NCBI GenBank assembly: GCA_963728895.1
Contig: CAVSLM010000007.1
Coordinates: 620,001-684,000 of the forward strand
Direction of reading: 5' to 3'
DNA from: CAVSLM01 sp963728895
GTDB taxonomy: Bacteria > Pseudomonadota > Gammaproteobacteria > JBBQDK01
Length of the DNA stretch: 64,000 nucleotides
The stretch's first letter is position 1; each line of letters starts with the position of its first letter. The notes beneath the pieces were generated by a model. The model had not been told where the DNA came from, searched no databases, and saw nothing but the letters and a program-made list of their open reading frames with translations. Made by a program: the position numbers and the translations under genes. This document shows, one piece after another, positions 9,801 to 20,924 of the stretch.

Positions 9801-10171
9801 AGGAACAGGTGCTGGAGACAAGCCGCCGCCTGCTCGGCCCCGAGCACCCCACAACGCTCGCCTCGATGAACAACCTGGCCGAGACGCTGCGCGCGCAGGG
9901 CGACCTCGTCGGCGCACGCAAGCTTCAGGAACAGGTACTGGAGACACGCCGCCGACTGCTCGGCCCCGAGCACCCCGCCACGTCAGTAGCCGCGTGGAAC
10001 CTCTTGCACTCGGTCCTCGCTGCCGGCGACCGTGAGGGCGCCCGTGCGCTGTTGGCGAGCGACCTCCGCTGGCTGCTCCACCGGGAGCCCGCAACGCTCA
10101 GAGCCAATCAACAGACGATTCGGCGATACCTCGCCGCGATGCTGAAAGCCGGCCGGGAAGAGCAGGACTGA
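6900..10171 (+). CDS. TIR-NB-ARC-TPR (STAND) immune-type protein, one frameshift
   Basis: TTG start at 6900 with GGAGG four bases before. Residues 3-80 are a TIR domain (YDVFISYPHKDRD; W74-E75 in ACQWELTAGF, E75 being the expected NADase glutamate). Residues about 165-450 are an NB-ARC STAND NTPase: Walker A GMGGVGKS 202-209, Walker B FLWIVDDL 289-296, sensor RTLITTRSRD. From about 590 follow eleven 42-residue TPRs of kinesin-light-chain type (RRLLGPEHPxTLxSMNNLAE). Near 9800 one base is missing in the tenth-unit junction (GAGCTCAGG where sister units have GAGCTTGAGG), putting the last repeats and C-terminus in another frame; restored it is about 1090 residues. In the family the TPRs sense a ligand, the NTPase oligomerises and TIR depletes NAD. 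Frameshift may be real or an assembly error. Confidence 0.88.
8663..9990 (+). repeat. 126-bp coding tandem repeats (TPR units)
   Basis: About eleven 126-bp units encode the TPR array of the STAND gene. They keep CGCCGCCTGCTCGGCC and GAGCACCCC almost unchanged at DNA level, particularly units 6 to 10. Such near-identity allows unit loss or gain by recombination and would also hinder assembly, the place where the single-base shift is seen. Confidence 0.85.
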
Positions 10172-10385
10172 GGTGGAATCGATCGCGGGTCCTGCAGTTG
10201 GCTGATGTCGCAGTTGCGTGAGAAAACCGGAAGGCGGATCGCGGTTTCAAATCCCGGCACCACAAAGGCTTGTTGGTAGATCGTTGCGCTCAGCGCCCCG
10301 TCGTCAGGCGCCGGAAAGTTCCGTCGGTCTTTGGTCGGACAGTCAAACTCAGTTATCTGGTAAGCTGCACAATCGGTCTTGCGGT

Positions 10386-11720
10386 CTAATGCCCCGCAGC
10401 ACTTCGACCCAACTCCCCTTCGATCTGCTCCGCCCACGCCACACTCTCCCCCCGCCGCTCCCTCGCCTCCCGAATCAACCGCAGATTCCGCGCAGTTGTC
10501 TCCGGCTCCCACTTCTCCCGCACCACGGCGAGCGCGTCTGACAGCGCGGCCCTGGCCTTCTCGTCGTCCTTCGCCAGAACCGCAAGCTCCAGGCGGGTCG
10601 CATAGTCCCAGTAGTCGGGCTTGCCGGTCGCGATGCGCCGTTCCACGGCGTAGGACACCACGGGAATCAATTGCGCGCGACGCTCGTCCGGCGGGTCTTT
10701 CAGCTCCATCAGGGTGACGGTATTGACGCCCGGGTAGGCATCGCGCCAGTCGGCCTCGAAGCCTTTGAGATAGGCCTCGACCGCCTTGCTCAGCAGTCCG
10801 CAGGCGAGTGCCTGTTCGCCCGCCTTCGCCGCCGCTTCCCAGCGGTCCTTGTAGACGCGCCCGAGGAGGCCGTAGGTTTCGCTGCTCGGGCCGTGCTTGC
10901 GAATGACTTCCAGGAGCACCCGTTCGGCCGCGTCTCCCCGCCCGGCGCGATTGAGCGCCAGCGCCAGCTGCTCCTGCACCATCGCCGTCGCCGCGAGCGC
11001 CCGAGACATCTTCTGCACCAGCGCGATCATGTCGTCCCATGCCTTGACCGCACGGTAGGAAAGTAACAGGTCGATGACCACGCCCGCTTCCACGTCGCGA
11101 ATGTCGCCGAGGTCGTGCTCCACGGCTCGCACCGCGTCGGCTCCGTGCTTGCGGGCAATCGCAAGCCGCTGCTTGACCTCGGCCGAGTACCGCACCTGTT
11201 CGCGAAACACATCCGTCTTCGCATGATCGACGTCCGGGAAGCCCTCGACCAGCTGGTAGACGGGGCTGTCGGTTGCGGCGTCCCGCTTCGCCGCTGCGAG
11301 ACGTTCTACCAACTCCTTCCCGTCGTCAGCCGGCGCGGCAGGCTTGCCGTCCGGTGTCAGGCGATAGGACATCGCCCGCAAGGGTGCCACATCGAACGGC
11401 AGCCGGCTGCCGCCCTCGGCGAACAACGGGACCGTGCTATGCGGGCGCACCGCATGCCGCACGCCCAGCTCGTAGAACACGTTGGCATTGGCCGTGGTGA
11501 GATCCGCCACTGCGTATTCGCATAGGATCAGCCGCTCGAACATCGGCTTGTGAATGATGCCCCCGGTCATCTCCTCGTCCGCCCGCAGCGGCTCCAGTCC
11601 CGCCTCCTCGACAGCGGGAGCGACCAGCTCGCGGTAGACCGCGTCGAAGTCGACGACAGTACCGGAGGCGTCGGGCTTGCTGCCGAAGGGCATCAGGACG
11701 AAGCAGAGGGGACGGGGCAT
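10386..11720 (-). CDS. DUF4071 / MAP3K TRAFs-binding family protein (ASK1-like N-terminal domain plus TPR)
   Basis: 444 residues; AAGGAG six bases before the ATG at 11720. Residues 1-120 form a nucleoside-deoxyribosyltransferase-like Rossmann domain: CFVLMPFGSKPDASG at 6-20 and VADLTTANANVFYELGVRHA at 71-90, the NxNVxYELG signature of that fold. Residues about 190-440 are helical TPR-like repeats, as in the DUF4071 family named after the N-terminal region of animal ASK1/MAP3K5. Bacterial members occur beside TIR, caspase and STAND genes and are thought to take part in conflict or stress signalling, but no biochemical role is established. It converges on the TIR-NB-ARC-TPR gene with 215 bp between stops. 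Its promoter and 5' end are duplicated at 42.6-42.9 kb. Confidence 0.8.
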   Translation of the reverse strand: MPRPLCFVLMPFGSKPDASGTVVDFDAVYRELVAPAVEEAGLEPLRADEEMTGGIIHKPMFERLILCEYAVADLTTANANVFYELGVRHAVRPHSTVPLFAEGGSRLPFDVAPLRAMSYRLTPDGKPAAPADDGKELVERLAAAKRDAATDSPVYQLVEGFPDVDHAKTDVFREQVRYSAEVKQRLAIARKHGADAVRAVEHDLGDIRDVEAGVVIDLLLSYRAVKAWDDMIALVQKMSRALAATAMVQEQLALALNRAGRGDAAERVLLEVIRKHGPSSETYGLLGRVYKDRWEAAAKAGEQALACGLLSKAVEAYLKGFEADWRDAYPGVNTVTLMELKDPPDERRAQLIPVVSYAVERRIATGKPDYWDYATRLELAVLAKDDEKARAALSDALAVVREKWEPETTARNLRLIREARERRGESVAWAEQIEGELGRSAAGH

Positions 11721-11850
11721 GCTCTTCTCCTTGCACAGTGCAGCTCTTGGCCAGCCACGGTGCAGTTCAACCGTGATGCGTGCGTGGCGACGAACGGATT
11801 GGCTTTACAACCATACTGACCTGCGGCCCTCGACGCCACTTGCGATTAGC
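11603..11850. repeat. 248-bp segment duplicated at 42623-42870
   Basis: Covers the upstream region, ribosome binding site and first about 40 codons of the DUF4071 gene. The second copy, offset by 31,020 bases, has the same orientation and only scattered substitutions. Homology stops after the shared GCGATTAGC. See the entry at 42623. Confidence 0.9.
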
Positions 11851-11883
11851 CCGACAGGACAGCCGGAAGACGACCCATGACGC

Positions 11884-12130
11884 CGGTGCGCATCACGCAA
11901 TCGCGCCGTCGGGAACGGCGCTCCTACAGGTGGTTGTCCAACGGCCGCATTTCGTCCTGCGGTATGCGACATTCCGACGTAGGAGCGCGGCTTTGCACCG
12001 CGATCTTGCGGCGCGCAGCGACGCTGGGGCGATATGGTGCGGCATGTGACCACTGCCGGCACGATCATCGGCATACGAACAATACCGTCGGAGTGTATCG
12101 AGCAATCGCGCCGCCGGGCGCGGCGCTCCT
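11884..12130. repeat. Intergenic REP-like elements
   Basis: Two short elements of the kind common between gammaproteobacterial genes: CGGGAACGGCGCTCCTACAG ending at 11931 with a related GCGCGGCGCTCCTACCG near 12125, and an inverted version GACGTAGGAGCGCGGCTTTG at about 11972 followed by CACCGCGATCTTGC. They can form stem-loops with CGCC/GGCG-type arms. Similar copies are near 42910-43018. No gene is seen between 11850 and 12137. Confidence 0.7.
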
Positions 12131-12136
12131 ACCGAG

Positions 12137-12500
12137 CTATTCCGACCGTGTGATGGTCAGGGTCAAAGGGTCCTCTGGCACTCGACGGTTGTTCCAGTAC
12201 ATGCCGGGCCAGTCGTTGGCGAAGAAATACAGCTGGCGGTCGGACGAACCGGTTACCGATGGCGGCGCAATCCAATCCCGCTGTTGGCCGATGGGGAATG
12301 CGTGGTCCAGGGCTTGGCCGACGGTACCGCACAGCAGAAAGAAGGGTTTCCACGGCGGGCGGTTCCTCGCTTGCAACAGGAACCCATGCCACCCTTCCGG
12401 TCCGCAGATGATGAATCCATCCTTCCACTTTCCCGTCGCTTCGAAACGGTAATGCGCGCCGGGTACACCCCTACGATCCACCAGTAAGGAAGCACGAATT
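12137..12500 (-). pseudogene. LecA-like galactose-binding lectin fragment
   Basis: About 110 residues on the minus strand: AHYRFEATGKWKDG, WHGFLLQARN and a C-terminal LYFFANDWPGMYWNN with PLTLTITRSE. The FFAND...YWNN ending is typical of PA-IL/LecA-like carbohydrate-binding beta-sandwich proteins. The N-terminus breaks off near 12500, where another frame (VQFVLPYWWIVGVYPA) seems to continue it, and then meets the divergent patatin gene. Likely a truncated, frameshifted relic. Confidence 0.45.
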
Positions 12501-12653
12501 GCACGGGCCACCGCTGGCAAACACGAGCGTGAAGGATTTGGAGGGGGAGCGACGAGTCGGTACGCCGGTCCGCTTCACGTGGACCATTCCGAACCTGTAT
12601 CGTTGCCCCCTCAAGCGGCTCTGGACATGTATGGACCGAGAGAGGGTTACCAG

Positions 12654-14372
12654 ATGCACACAGACAACGCGCGCACGCCACGCTTCGATTTGGCTCTGAC
12701 TATGGCAGGGGCAGTCTCCGCCGGCGCCTACACCGCGGGTGTAATCGATTTTCTTATCGAAGCGCTGGATGCCTGGGAGCTGGCCAAGAGCTCGGGCGAC
12801 CCAAACGCCCCGCAGCACGCAATATGCTTGCGCGCCATCAGCGGCGCCTCGGCGGGCGCAATTGCGGCCTCGATCCTGGGGGCATGCCTGAAATACAAAT
12901 TCCCTCACCGCAGACTGGCTGACACCGGCGATGGCAGCAACAATCCGTTGTATGACTGCTGGGTCAACATGATCGACATCAAGGATCTGTTGAAGACACG
13001 CGACCTTGAAGGAGACCGCGCTCCAGTTTCGTTGCTGGATTCCACGCGCATTTTGGAGATCGCCCAAAAAGCCATCGACTATGGGGAAGGTGTCGATCCG
13101 ATCTCCCGCCCGTACCTGGGTGATCCGCTGCGATTCATCTTCACGACGACGAACCTGCGTGGTGTACCTTTCGAGATGGACCTCTATGGAGCCAGTTATC
13201 ACCACTCCATGATGATGCATGGCGACACCATGCGCTTCGCACTGTCCGGTCTGGGCGGGACCGCAACGCCGCCCCTGCGTTCCAACGAGTATCCGCTTGC
13301 CTTTCCGCCGACCGCGCTGAAATGGGACGGTGAGTGGAAAAGCTTCGCGGTTGCCGCCCTCGCCTCTGGCGCGTTTCCTGCTGGACTGGCACCTCGCGAA
13401 TTGAGCCGTCGAACCTCCGACTATTGCGACTTGCCCGTAGTCCTCCCAGGGGGCCCAAACGAGCCTGCCAGCATCGTCACGATCCGGCCGGTCTGGTGCC
13501 GTGCCACTCCTCCGTTGCCGGAGACATACCAATCCGTCAACGTGGATGGCGGCACCATCGACAATGAGCCGCTGGAGCTCGCTCGCATCGAACTCGCCGG
13601 CGGCGATCCGCTTGCGAGAAATGACCGCAACGGCTTGAACGCAGACCGCGCCGTCGTCATGATCGATCCTTTCGTCGGTCCAGAAAGCGAAGGGCCAAGC
13701 AGCATCGACAATGTCGGTCTCGGAAAGGTGATGCTTTCTACGTTGAACGCACTCAAGAACCAGTCTCGATTCCGTCCACAGGACGTGGCGCTCGCGCTCA
13801 ACGACACCATTTACAGTCGCTATCTGATCGCGCCGGTGCGGAAGGACAAGCTCTCACAGCAATCTGGCACATCCATCGCATGCGGAAGCTTGGGCGGGTT
13901 CGGCGGATTCATGAGCATCAAGTTCCGTCAACACGATTTCTTCCTCGGGCGACGCAACTGCCAGCGGTTCCTGTCAGAACACCTGACTCTCCCGGAGAAC
14001 AATGTGTTGTTCTCCAGGTGGACGCCAACCCAGAAGCAGATGTATGCAACTCTTGCGCACCGTCAGGATGGGACCACGGAAACGGAGCTTCCGATCATCC
14101 CGCTCATGCATCATCTGAATCCCAAGTCCGATGCCCGTGTCGAAGAACCGGAACCGGACTGGCCCAGCGGCGCTTTCGATCCCGGTACTCTCGAAGAGCC
14201 CATCGAAAAGCGCCTCGATGCCTTGTTCAACGCCATGGCTCACGAAACCAAGTGGGCACAGAAGCTACGCGGCTTTCTTTTCTCCGTAGGGTGGCGTTTC
14301 TACGCCAGCCCGAAGCTCACCAACTGGGCGGTCGACACCATCAAGGCTCGCCTGGTTCGGCACGGACTTTGA
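12654..14372 (+). CDS. Patatin-like phospholipase
   Basis: 572 residues from ATG 12654, chosen because GAGAGAGG lies 8 bases upstream; an earlier ATG at 12579 has no such site. The oxyanion motif is AGAVSAGAYTAG (residues 18-29), the nucleophile elbow ISGASAG has Ser66, and the catalytic Asp is D298 in NVDGGTIDNEP, so the Ser-Asp dyad is intact. Length is above a bare patatin domain and the C-terminal 200 residues have no recognised domain. Patatins hydrolyse membrane acyl lipids; in defence loci they act as membrane-degrading effectors. It lies between the DUF4071 gene and two broken TIR genes. No CD-NTase or other obvious activator is adjacent, so an effector role is an inference from context. 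Confidence 0.85.
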   Translation: MHTDNARTPRFDLALTMAGAVSAGAYTAGVIDFLIEALDAWELAKSSGDPNAPQHAICLRAISGASAGAIAASILGACLKYKFPHRRLADTGDGSNNPLYDCWVNMIDIKDLLKTRDLEGDRAPVSLLDSTRILEIAQKAIDYGEGVDPISRPYLGDPLRFIFTTTNLRGVPFEMDLYGASYHHSMMMHGDTMRFALSGLGGTATPPLRSNEYPLAFPPTALKWDGEWKSFAVAALASGAFPAGLAPRELSRRTSDYCDLPVVLPGGPNEPASIVTIRPVWCRATPPLPETYQSVNVDGGTIDNEPLELARIELAGGDPLARNDRNGLNADRAVVMIDPFVGPESEGPSSIDNVGLGKVMLSTLNALKNQSRFRPQDVALALNDTIYSRYLIAPVRKDKLSQQSGTSIACGSLGGFGGFMSIKFRQHDFFLGRRNCQRFLSEHLTLPENNVLFSRWTPTQKQMYATLAHRQDGTTETELPIIPLMHHLNPKSDARVEEPEPDWPSGAFDPGTLEEPIEKRLDALFNAMAHETKWAQKLRGFLFSVGWRFYASPKLTNWAVDTIKARLVRHGL

Positions 14373-14539
14373 GACCGTTTATCCGAGACCGTGGCACGTT
14401 GCGCCGGATGGCCAGCAGCGACACGGCCTCATGTGTGTTTGGCTTTAGCGCTACCACCGTCACATCGAGGGCATCATCGCTCGAGGCGCTGGCAGAGAAG
14501 CTCCAACTCTTGGCGCGACGACTGCGGGCATGCGCAGCG

Positions 14540-14778
14540 CCCGGGCGCCTCCGGTAGAGAATCGTCCAAGCGCTTTCCCTCGTCACCAGTGTTACGAAGC
14601 CGTACGCCTGGTCGATGCCCACCGCAATCGCGATGGCCCACGCCTCGCCGCCGGGGATGTCGCTGGTGTCGAGCCAGCAGGCGTGACCGGCGGCCGTAAG
14701 ATCGGCAGCCAAGGGTCCACGAGCGCACGGTCGGGGCGCGCATAGCTGAGGAAAACGACTGGGCCGCCTTCTTTTCAT
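14540..14778 (-). pseudogene. TIR-domain gene remnant with two frameshifts
   Basis: Three overlapping minus-strand frames together read as a TIR domain: VVFLSYARPDRALVD near 14750-14710, then AAGHACWLDTSDIPGGEAW and AYGFVTLVTRESAW in another frame. The starting ATG (14778) is in the second frame, so two compensating shifts separate the VVFLSY strand from both sides. The domain breaks off near 14540 and no partner domain follows. Relic of a second TIR gene in the island. Confidence 0.6.
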
Positions 14779-14997
14779 CGCTCAACCCATTCCCGCGCCG
14801 AAAGCAGTGGTAAAGAAACAAGCGGTTGACCACCGGGGCCGCGAGTCACTGTGTTCCTTGTCAAGTTAGTCCCACGCGCTCTCGCGCACCCTGGCAGCGA
14901 ACCCTGAACCAAGCACCAGCAACTGCAAAGACCTTCATTCCGCCGCCGAGCAACGACTCTTCTGTCCCGCTTGACTCCACGTGCGATTTTCTGGCCT

Positions 14998-15978
14998 TTA
15001 CGTCACACCCAATTGGCGGAACTCCCTGAACCAGCGCTCAATCTGTTCATGATAGAAATGCTTGGCGTATCCGGGCCCATTGTAATAGGCAGCCATCGCG
15101 CGGAAATCGTCCAAGCTCGGGTCGGTTCTGGAGACGATGTCCTTCTTTCTGGCTACAAACCGTGCCACATACAGCACCTGCTCCTCGAGCGGGCTGCATA
15201 ACATCGCCCGTGCGGAGGCCGCGCCGACATGCTTGCAATTGAAGCCCATGATTTGCCCCAGCCCGATGCTCATGGACTCGATCCGCAATTCCGCCAGGTC
15301 GGCAAGCGGCCGCTGTGCCGCAAGCCTCGACAGCTTGTGTTGCTCGAACCGTGGCCTGGCAACTCCGGCAGTTTCCTGTTTGATGATCGCGAGGATCCAT
15401 TCTGGCGTGATGGTGACTCCTGCCTCCTGCCGTACTTTCGACACCGCTGTTCGGGCCGTTCCACCGTAGCGTGCGAGTATTTCCCGGCAGTCCAGCCTGC
15501 GCCGTTCATGCAGGCTGTTGAGGTGAAACAACGCATCATCGAAATTCCCGAAGGGCACCTCATTGCGGGCGATCGAATCCAACGCCACGTCGGCCAGCTT
15601 TTGCGCCGTATCCCTGTCAAGCGAAACGTCGGGAACTGCCACCACGCAGCTCGCCGCCGTGTTCGCCGTACAGGGATAGCTAAGGCACTGCCTCGTCACA
15701 CCCGGATTGAGGCCGTGCTCGAATTGAAACTGCGCCACGCCGCGGTTCGTCCCGCGACCGAAATCTCCGTCGATGAGGAAAGCGCCCGTGGCAGCCGTAG
15801 AGTAGCCGAGAAAAACCAGCAGACGTTGCAATGCCTTGATGGCCGATTCTCCCGCGGACTGCCGCGTCAGCGCCGCGTCACCCCGCCACAGCCGGTCGAA
15901 CGCACCTCTCCAGTCCCGGTCGTCCGCATGCAGCGAGAGGATTCTTCGAAGCTGTTCATTGTCCAGGGGGATGGCCAT
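14998..15978 (-). CDS. N-acetylmuramidase (DUF3380) with N-terminal peptidoglycan-binding domain
   Basis: 326 residues; AAAGGAG nine bases upstream of ATG 15978. Residues about 40-95 are a PG_binding_1-like domain (ALQRLLVFLGYS, LIDGDFGRGTNRGVAQFQF). The C-terminal third is a DUF3380 muramidase: ILAIIKQETAG with the catalytic Glu, SIGLGQIMGFNCKHVGA and AAYYNGPGYAKHFYHEQI. No signal peptide is evident, as in phage endolysins and T6SS-linked muramidases that use holins or secretion machines. No holin or phage structural gene is nearby. Two Cys pairs in the linker (QCLSYPC) are unusual for an intracellular enzyme and hint at export by another route. Confidence 0.85.
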   Translation of the reverse strand: MAIPLDNEQLRRILSLHADDRDWRGAFDRLWRGDAALTRQSAGESAIKALQRLLVFLGYSTAATGAFLIDGDFGRGTNRGVAQFQFEHGLNPGVTRQCLSYPCTANTAASCVVAVPDVSLDRDTAQKLADVALDSIARNEVPFGNFDDALFHLNSLHERRRLDCREILARYGGTARTAVSKVRQEAGVTITPEWILAIIKQETAGVARPRFEQHKLSRLAAQRPLADLAELRIESMSIGLGQIMGFNCKHVGAASARAMLCSPLEEQVLYVARFVARKKDIVSRTDPSLDDFRAMAAYYNGPGYAKHFYHEQIERWFREFRQLGVT

Positions 15979-16059
15979 CTTCTGCTACTCCTTTCACTGC
16001 TCGCTCCATCGGGCAACGCGTCGAAGTAGAGTCGGCCCTGCACGCTATTTCTCTGAAGA

Positions 16060-16438
16060 TCAAAATCCGACGCACTCCCGCCACTCCGGCACCATCCGGC
16101 ACAAGTGCCGGGCAGCGAAAATTCCGAAGTGGTGATAGTGAAGCACGCATATGCGAACCGAGCCCTCGCACGACTGCCGAGTGGCGAAAGGCCGACCGAG
16201 GACTTCGAGGCTTCTCTTGAACTCGACAATACCTACATTCGTGCGATCCTGGGTCTCTTCCCCTGTGACCCCGACCGCGAGAGAGACCAGAGTCGTCTTC
16301 AAGAATCCAATTCCCGATAGTCTGATGCGGTAAGTTCACCTGAGTACAAAGCTCGGTCCTTCCGTTCTCGTACTTCCTGTGGATCACGAGTTTTCTCGAA
16401 CCCTCGTCTACTGCAATCACGTGCTTGTAATCGTCCAT
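16060..16438 (-). pseudogene. Hypothetical protein with a frameshift
   Basis: From ATG 16438 the frame reads MDDYKHVIAVDEGSRKLVIH and continues to about 16300, then the protein-like reading moves to a second frame: TTLVSLAVGVTGEETQDRTN, VGIVEFKRSLEVLG, ending WRECVGF at 16060. Both parts have convincing composition and would join as one protein of about 125 residues with a single base change near 16305. I do not recognise the family. It lies upstream of the muramidase on the same strand. Confidence 0.45.
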
Positions 16439-16692
16439 ACGTCTCAATTGTTCGATGATATAGTCCGTTAAAGAACTAATCAGACGTCGAGTCATCCGGG
16501 ACAGGCGGATCTGTGCCAGGTTCAAGCACTTTAAACCTGAAATGCATCTCGAAAATCGAGAAAGCATGAGTCACAGATCCAATAGTAGTCGTCCGTAGTG
16601 GCGTACCCCTCGCTTGAACAGTCAGGACCACCAAGACAAAACTTCGCACGACAAAAGGCGCAGTGATCATGCAGGGTCAGCTGCTCTATGGC

Positions 16693-16893
16693 CTAAAGGA
16701 CGGTGTGCCGGATCCGTCGACGCTCGAGGTGCGTCTCCAACGCATCGGGCCAGGGCCGGCCGGCCACGAGTTCCCAGCGGTCGAAGAAGACCTTCAGTTT
16801 CCGCTCCCGAAGCGCATGGGCGATTCGCTCCGCGGTCGCGTGGTCGCGGGTGTTGTAGCTCAGGAAGACATCGTATTCAGGCGTTGTGGTCAT
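16693..16893 (-). pseudogene. TIR domain, N-terminal fragment
   Basis: Starts at ATG 16893 with AAGGA upstream and reads EYDVFLSYNTRDHATAERIA then HALRERKLKVFFDRWELVAG, the first half of a TIR domain of the type usually fused to STAND or other effector modules. After about 58 residues similarity stops and the frame ends at 16693, so the alphaC-betaD-betaE part with the catalytic Glu is absent. Third TIR locus of this island. Confidence 0.7.
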
Positions 16894-16954
16894 GTCGTCC
16901 TTAACAAAGCCATTGCAGTTGAACTACCGTGACCTGGAACGTGCAGGCGAAGGA

Positions 16955-17230
16955 CACACGTAGCCCGGATGCAACGAAGTGGAATCCGGGGATCGGAAAT
17001 CACGGGCAGACCACTTCCTGAATCCGACGCCGCTGAGGTTCCCTCTCGATTCGGCTGCACGCCCCTTCCCGATTTCACTTCATCGAGGTACGCTCTGGAC
17101 GGTCATTCACCCACGCGCAGCATCCATTGCAGCCCGGACGAAACGAAGTGGAGTCCGCGGCTCTTTCTTCCTCGATTCCGCTACGCTCCATCGCGGCTAT
17201 GAGCTCGCTTCATCGAGACATCAGCACCCG
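16955..17230. repeat. AGCCCGGA-type intergenic repeats
   Basis: Two related elements, AGCCCGGATGCAACGAAGTG (from 16964) and AGCCCGGACGAAACGAAGTG (from about 17132), each followed by GAGTCCG/GAATCCGG, plus an inverted relative around 17170-17200 (GATTCCGCTACGCTCCATCG). These are common dispersed elements of gammaproteobacteria. No gene lies between 16894 and 17344. Confidence 0.7.
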
Positions 17231-17344
17231 GCCGGTATCCTATTTCCGCCTTGCGCGGGACCTGAAAGCAGGCGCCAATGCTGCGTAGCGCCAGCTCCGG
17301 CCAACTTCAGTCCACGACTTCTACCCAGCAGGTGTCGGGCCTCC

Positions 17345-18836
17345 CTAGTCAAACCCACGGTGGCTCACCGAATTGGCTACGGCACCCGGTGCGCCGGGCG
17401 GGCCGGCTTCCCATCCGCCGCCCAGGGCCTTGTATAGCGCAATCAGGTCCTGACAGACGTTGCCGTTGCTTTGCACGAACGCGTTCTGCGTGGCGTACAG
17501 GGTAGCCTGTGCCTGCAACACGTTCAGAAAATCGGTCTGCCCGGCGCTGTACAGCTGCATCGATGTAGCCACCGCCTTGCGGCTCGCGGCGACGGCGTCG
17601 TTCAGCGCCCGGCGGTGCTCCCACTCCTTCCCATAGGCGAACAGCGCATTTTCGACATCCTGGAATGCGCTGAGCACAGTCTTCTGGTAGGTGATGAACG
17701 CCTGGTCGCGCAGGGCGCGTTGCTCCCGAATGTTGGAGACAATACTGTTACCCTGGAAGATCGCCCAGTCTGCCGATGGCCCGAACGTTGAAGACCGACT
17801 CGAGGCGGCGAGCCAGCTCTGCAGCAGATTGCTCTGCCAGCTCAGGTTCCCGGTCAGTGAGAACTTCGGAAACAGGTCGGCCGTGGCGACGCCGATCTGA
17901 GCCGTGGCCGCATGCAATTGCGCCTCGGCCTCGCGAATGTCGGGCCGGCGCCGCAACAAATCCGACGGCAACCCGACCGGCACTTCAGGCGGCGTGACGG
18001 GCAACGGCTGGGTAGGCGACAACGCCTTCAGCAAATAGGCCGGTGACTGCGCCAGCAAGACACTGAGGGCGTAGATGGCCTGCCGGGCGGACACCTGCAG
18101 CAGAGGGATTTGGGACTCCGTGGTCGCGACCTGCGCATCGGCGTTGGCCACGTCCAGCGTGCCCACAAATCCCGCCCTGAGCTTTTGTCGGGTGATGGCG
18201 GCGGTGTGTTGCTGGGCTTGGAGATTCTCCTGCGCCACTGCAAGCTGTTGCTGGAATCCACGCAGTTGGATGTAATTCAGCGCCACCTCTGCGGCGAGGC
18301 TGACCTGGGTGTCGCGGAGACCTTCCTGGGCGGCCTGAACGGCGGCGTTGGCGGATTCGACGCTGCGGCGCAAGCCGCCAAAAATGTCGAGCTCCCACAC
18401 CGCATCGAATCCGGTCTGGTACAAATCGTGATTACCAGCGACACCGCCCGTGGTAGTGCCCCCGTTGGCTGAGGGGTGGATGCGATCGTAGGATGCCGAA
18501 CCGCTCAGGACCGGCCACAGACTGCCGGCCGCGACACCGCGCGCGGCGCGTGCCTGACGCAATCGGGCGTCGGCGAGTTTCACGTCCAGATTGGTGGCGA
18601 GCGCTGCTTGCACCAGCGACGTCAACTCCGGGTCGTTGAACGTTCGCCACCACGCCGCCAGTTGCGCGGGCCTGGGGGTGGTGACGGAGGACTGCGGCGT
18701 CGATGCGCCCGTTACACCGCTCCATGCGGCGGGAACGTCGGTGGTTGGCGGTCGGTAATCCGGCCCCACGGCGCATCCCCACGGACACGCCACCAGAGGG
18801 ATCACCGCCATCAGCCCCACCAGATCCCTTGCTGCG

Positions 18837-18844
<8 letters not shown>
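17345..18844 (-). CDS. NodT-family outer-membrane efflux lipoprotein
   Basis: 499 residues. The N-terminus is a lipoprotein signal with Cys in WGCAVGPDYRPP, the hallmark of NodT/OprM-type outer-membrane factors. Two OEP repeats follow (DVKLADARLRQARAARGVAA in the first, DIREAEAQLHAATAQIGVAT in the second) and the protein ends near LIALYKALGGGWE. It forms the trimeric outer-membrane duct of a tripartite pump. ATG overlaps the stop of the MacB-like permease by eight bases, so it is the last gene of the adaptor-ATPase-permease-duct operon. Confidence 0.92.
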
Positions 18845-20902
<2,058 letters not shown>

Positions 20903-20924
20903 GACAGAGACCCGTTCCGGTTTC

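Noticed and set aside
8663..9990. 126-bp repeats as a non-coding satellite or CRISPR
   Set aside because: They translate into regular 42-residue TPRs in one frame and are part of the STAND gene.
14391..14699. Plus-strand frames after the patatin gene
   Set aside because: Shadows of the minus-strand TIR relic, whose frames contain recognisable TIR motifs.
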